From Apostichopus leukothele (lineage: Eukaryota; Echinodermata; Holothuroidea; Aspidochirotida; Stichopodidae), in contig JAAAKB020024099.1 in assembly GCA_010014835.2 (NCBI GenBank), forward strand, positions 1 to 23,952: DNA of 23,952 nucleotides, written 5' to 3'. Of the stretch, positions 21,060 through 23,952 are shown in pieces. The notes under the pieces are model-generated. The model saw only the letters and a list, made by a program, of their open reading frames with translations. It was not told the origin of the DNA and searched no databases. A program made the translations under genes and the position numbers. The stretch's first letter is position 1, and every line of letters starts with the position of its first letter.

Positions 21060-21962
21060 TGAACAAATCTATCAAACAGATTGATGGTAGCATCCCTTTC
21101 CATATCAACCCATCCACATTTTACACTGCAAAAGGAAGGAAAGTTTTGAAGGCAATATCATCCCTGGTCAGTTCTATCTGTTCGAGTACTAGCAACAAAC
21201 ACACACTAGCCACAGTATATCACTCAGTACAGTAAAATCAATGTTTGGCAACCTGACAAATGCTGTTCAACAGGAATACAGTAAGGTATCATATTTGGCA
21301 AGCATTGTCAACTGATTGCAATCTCCCACAGAACAGTTTTTAGGGTGTAACCAAATTTGTCTGACACATGGTAAAGCATAGTTTCTGAACTCAAAATGTT
21401 AGATAACAAGAGCCTGTAGCTTACTACTACTACTACTGTATAAGAAGTCTGAGTTTCACTATGTACAGCAGGTTTTTGAGTTTCACTATGTACAGCAGGT
21501 TTTTGGGATGGTTAAAACAGTACTGCAATGTTAATGGCATGATGTACAGTATATTAACTGTTACACATTTCCCCTTACATGTTCTTGAGACTGACACAAT
21601 ATTCACTGTGTTTTTGAACTGCAAGGAAGCTGTGATCATTGCAGTATCTATAGTGATCACCTCAAAACTACTGAACCCATAAATCTTGGGAAAGCCCTGG
21701 CTGATATCTACCACTGCATGAGTAGTATTATAGTAGGCTATTTAAATGTCAAAGATGATAATGCAATTTTTTTGAACGTTAACTTTAGAACAAAGCAGTG
21801 ATGACTAGCACTTCTGTATTCTAAAGGTTGTGATATTGCATTGTCAGGACACAGTGCCATTTGTATTGCAAAAGCACTGTTTTAAGAAATCCTTGGCACA
21901 TTTCATTAGCTGCACTATGTGTAGATTAGTTACAGCGATTTAATGTACATTAAGATACGTAC
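21060..21962 (-). other. CpG-depleted DNA downstream of the PIAS exons
   Basis: Only about five CpG in 21061-22060. No further PINIT or SP-RING exon is recognised. A strong acceptor-like CTTTCCTTCCTTTTGCAG precedes 21125 on the minus strand. A TACTAC run (21421-21435) and a 27-bp duplication follow. Confidence 0.5.
21451..21504 (+). repeat. Exact 27-bp tandem duplication
   Basis: Two identical 27-bp copies, 21451-21477 and 21478-21504, each beginning GAGTTTCACTATG and ending AGCAGGTTTTT. Exact identity suggests a recent slippage or duplication. Confidence 0.95.
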
Positions 21963-22053
21963 CGGTAGGGAACAGATCTTTCCATTGACTTTTACTGTCA
22001 CACTGGTTGGAATCCTGTCCTCTTGTTCACAGCTGGTTTCTGATAAACAAAAC
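21963..22053 (-). CDS. PIAS: PIAS-family SUMO E3 ligase, next PINIT-domain exon
   Basis: A 91-bp exon with acceptor CTTATTCAG and donor GTACGT. It begins with G, completing AG|G (Arg) of the preceding exon, then encodes 30 codons starting FCLSETSCEQED and ending VKVNGKICSLP. Human PIAS1 reads RFCLSETSCPQED...VKVNTKPCSLP at this place, so the family assignment is strong. The intron between the two exons is 1,129 bp (22054-23182). The exon ends in phase 0. The middle (RIPTSVT) differs from the usual HFPPN-type sequence, a mild divergence. The expected continuation (GYLPP, then EPKRPSRP, then the SP-RING cysteines) was not found at lower coordinates. Confidence 0.92.
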
Positions 22054-23182
22054 CTGAATAAGGGAAATGCAATACTTATCTCAAACCAACATTCAACTAG
22101 TCACATAGTGACCAGGTCACAAAGACCTAAGTAGCCAAAAGCAAAGACATTTCTTAGCCAGCTGATATCGACTTTAATAATTTCCAGTAACAGTCTTTTC
22201 CGAATACCTTTTAAGCATATAATCTGTCCTAAAGAACGATAGTGCATTAACAATGACTTATCTATCATATTATCCTAGAGCTGTAATTATGTTCTAATTT
22301 GATTGTTCAAACTTTCTTCAATATACATTAAATACACATGTTGTAAATGGCTTGTGAGGACATCATCACACTCAGATGGCATAACCATAGATGACTTTGC
22401 ATGACATGCAGAAAATATCAATTGATTATCATGTCATAATGAGAGAATAACACAAACCAAATTGTGTACAAGTTAAGTACTACATCTTCATAAATTATAA
22501 GGAAACTACACTGAGTAAGTGCATATTCTGATCTATGAGCTGTGATCTCAAAGAAAAACATTAGCCTACTGGTACCCAACATGGGATATCCAGTCTTGGG
22601 TAGAGAGAGAGACCTGTTCAACTTTGGCTCTCTTGTGATATCACTTACACTCACATTTTGACCTTTACTATATAGATACTCAACACAAGTGACCTTTTAA
22701 CTTCCAACAGGCACAAAGCTTATTTTACAAAGTAGTTAGGTATCCATATACTACTATGCACATCATAAGATCTGTCAAAGTTTAACATTCTTGTTCTCAA
22801 GGTACAGTAGCTGCTGTCTCACATATACACATACTCACACACTTGTACAGTTTGTACAGACACAAACCATCATCATTGCAAAAGTTATGTAGTACTGCAG
22901 TGATCAAATACAAGAAATACTGCTGTAGCAATGAAAATTGACAACATATAATCCTGCATATTATGAGATTCAATTGATATGAATGGAACTTTCCCAGCGA
23001 GCACAATAGGGAAAACTACTTCAAAATGACAGGAAAAAGAGGAGAATTGTTTTACCTTCACTCATTCTAAAGTGGAATATTTAACAGCATTGCTCAGTCA
23101 AAGTGAGAGAGAGAGCACTTGTTTCACTTAAAAGCTAAAATGACGGGGTAAAAGGTAATATTCCAATAGCTGTAAAAATTAC
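22054..23182 (-). other. PIAS intron
   Basis: 1,129-bp intron with GTAATT donor and TTCAG acceptor, strongly CpG-depleted. It contains a possible decayed copy of the dispersed repeat. Confidence 0.8.
22655..22850 (+). mobile_element. Possible decayed copy of the dispersed repeat
   Basis: Contains TTTTGACCTTTACTA, GTGACCTTTTAACTTCCA and a CA-rich end (CACATATACACATACTCACA) in the same order as R1-R4. The terminal hairpin is not evident. Similarity is weak. Confidence 0.3.
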
Positions 23183-23318
23183 CTTAATTGCACTTGCACT
23201 ACGTAGTTCATGGTCTGTGGATGCTTGGAGTCTATAATCTGTTGAATTTGTGATGGCATCAGATGAAAGTACAGTGTCCTGTGAACGTCACCGTACTTGC
23301 TAGAGCTCGGATCCACTG
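23183..23318 (-). CDS. PIAS: PIAS-family SUMO E3 ligase, PINIT-domain exon (internal)
   Basis: A 136-bp internal exon flanked by a CTAG acceptor after a pyrimidine stretch and a GTAATT donor. Only one frame is open: it completes a split codon (CA), encodes 44 full codons and leaves AG. The peptide contains MPSQIQQI and ends YVVQVQL. These align with the PIAS PINIT segment LTPQQVQQI...TIQVQLR of vertebrate PIAS1-4, and the next exon supplies the rest (RFCLSETSC). PIAS proteins are nuclear SUMO E3 ligases; the PINIT domain contributes to substrate choice and lies before the SP-RING, which is not seen here. The N-terminal part (SAP domain, LPFYDV-like segment) would lie upstream; only about 630 bp remain before the window edge and I do not recognise it there. 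The paralogue cannot be assigned; invertebrates usually have one PIAS gene. Confidence 0.88.
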
Positions 23319-23952
23319 CTAGACAAGGGGAAAATGAAATATTTAAACATTTCGTTATGTAAGGCCAGACAGGTATTGGAATTTATGTTCATAACAGTTT
23401 ATAGTTGGTGAAAATAAAAAAAATATGAAAATGATCCGTTCGTAAAACTTTGCAAAATCGAGTTCAATTACAAACTGTTACACAACTGTTAAAAACCATT
23501 GTCCAAACACTTTACCTTTTTGTATAGTAATGAGCTAATATTGCTATATATTGGTTTAGTAACATACCTGGCAGTCCAGCACATACACAGCCTACACAGG
23601 TATCTTTGACCTGTCAAGGAAATTCCATAGCGTTCAAGAGGAATTGTAACATTCTACAGGCTGTACTATACTACAGCTTCTGGACAGCTTCTGGAATGGG
23701 TGTCCCTTACTATGAAACTTGTGCTACCATAGAGTGGTTTGGATGCAGTAGAATCGATATAAATCACAGAGTGATATTTTTGGTGAGAAAGGCAATAATT
23801 GATAATTTATCGAAAAATTATACAATCTCAAGTTGACATTACTTGATTTAATGGTGAAATGCATTTCTACATGTAGTACAACTTCAGCATGTAAGATGCC
23901 AGAATGTAACATTCACTTCAAGTCAATATTAATATGAATATATGCATAACCA
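23319..23952 (-). other. Upstream intron/flank of the PIAS exon
   Basis: CpG rises again relative to the intron. A short segment 23573-23615 on the minus strand is bounded by CTTGACAG and GTATGT and joins the PINIT exon in frame, but its 14 codons (VKDTCVGCVCAGLP) do not match PIAS, so it is not called. Confidence 0.4.

Noticed and set aside
22112-22126. Oestrogen-receptor-like inverted repeat (AGGTCA-CAA-AGACCT)
   Set aside because: One mismatch in the second half-site and a single occurrence; expected by chance in a window of this size.
23573-23615. Short extra PIAS exon upstream of the PINIT exon
   Set aside because: Splice-like ends and frame fit, but the 14 residues, with three Cys, do not match the PIAS segment expected there.

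Overview
This is a non-coding-rich eukaryotic (animal) window, AT-rich, with short exons carrying clean GT/AG splice sites, long introns, microsatellites and dispersed repeats. The hyalin-repeat (HYR) plus sushi (CCP) exons, together with a dispersed repeat I associate with marine invertebrate deuterostomes, suggest an echinoderm (possibly a sea cucumber) or a relative. That assignment is inference from memory of repeat style and domain content, not proof.

I recognise seven protein-coding exons, all on the minus strand, from three unrelated genes, each present only in part. Reading the minus strand from high to low coordinates: (1) two consecutive exons of the PINIT domain of a PIAS-family SUMO E3 ligase (23318-23183 and 22053-21963); (2) three consecutive phase-1 exons of an extracellular protein, HYR then CCP then CCP (13876-13628, 13271-13080, 12727-12527); (3) two consecutive exons of a family S28 lysosomal Pro-X carboxypeptidase, PRCP-like, including the catalytic-serine motif (11059-10958 and 5122-4944). 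Within each gene the exons join in frame and match known proteins across the junction. Between genes the phases do not match, so I read them as separate genes. No first exon, last exon, promoter or polyadenylation site is firmly identified for any of them.

The rest is introns and intergenic DNA. Four same-orientation copies (plus a weak fifth) of a non-coding repeat of about 640-740 bp sit at 2.35-2.99, 3.35-4.09, 5.93-6.56 and 11.80-12.51 kb. The units carry nuclear-receptor-like DR1 sites and forkhead-like TGTTTAC cores, and the copies end in a CA-rich stretch followed, in three of four, by a terminal hairpin whose stem sequence differs between copies but stays paired. Other elements are a tRNA-derived SINE (minus strand, near 15.05-15.35 kb), possible retroelement tails (14.88-14.97 and 15.54-15.65 kb), a degenerate 21-bp tandem array (17.37-17.59 kb), an isolated long hairpin of pre-miRNA dimensions (18.70-18.82 kb), a candidate regulatory block with a perfect CRE and an octamer (15.95-16.40 kb), and several microsatellites.

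A large-scale feature is the CpG landscape. CpG is strongly depleted over the PRCP and PIAS gene bodies (about 1.5-12 kb and 21.06-23.2 kb) but near expectation at about 0.78-1.48 kb and 15.9-20.9 kb, with a sharp step near 21.0 kb. This is the pattern left by mosaic gene-body methylation in invertebrates and probably marks gene limits better than any visible signal. No bacterial-type operon, CRISPR array or phage is present.
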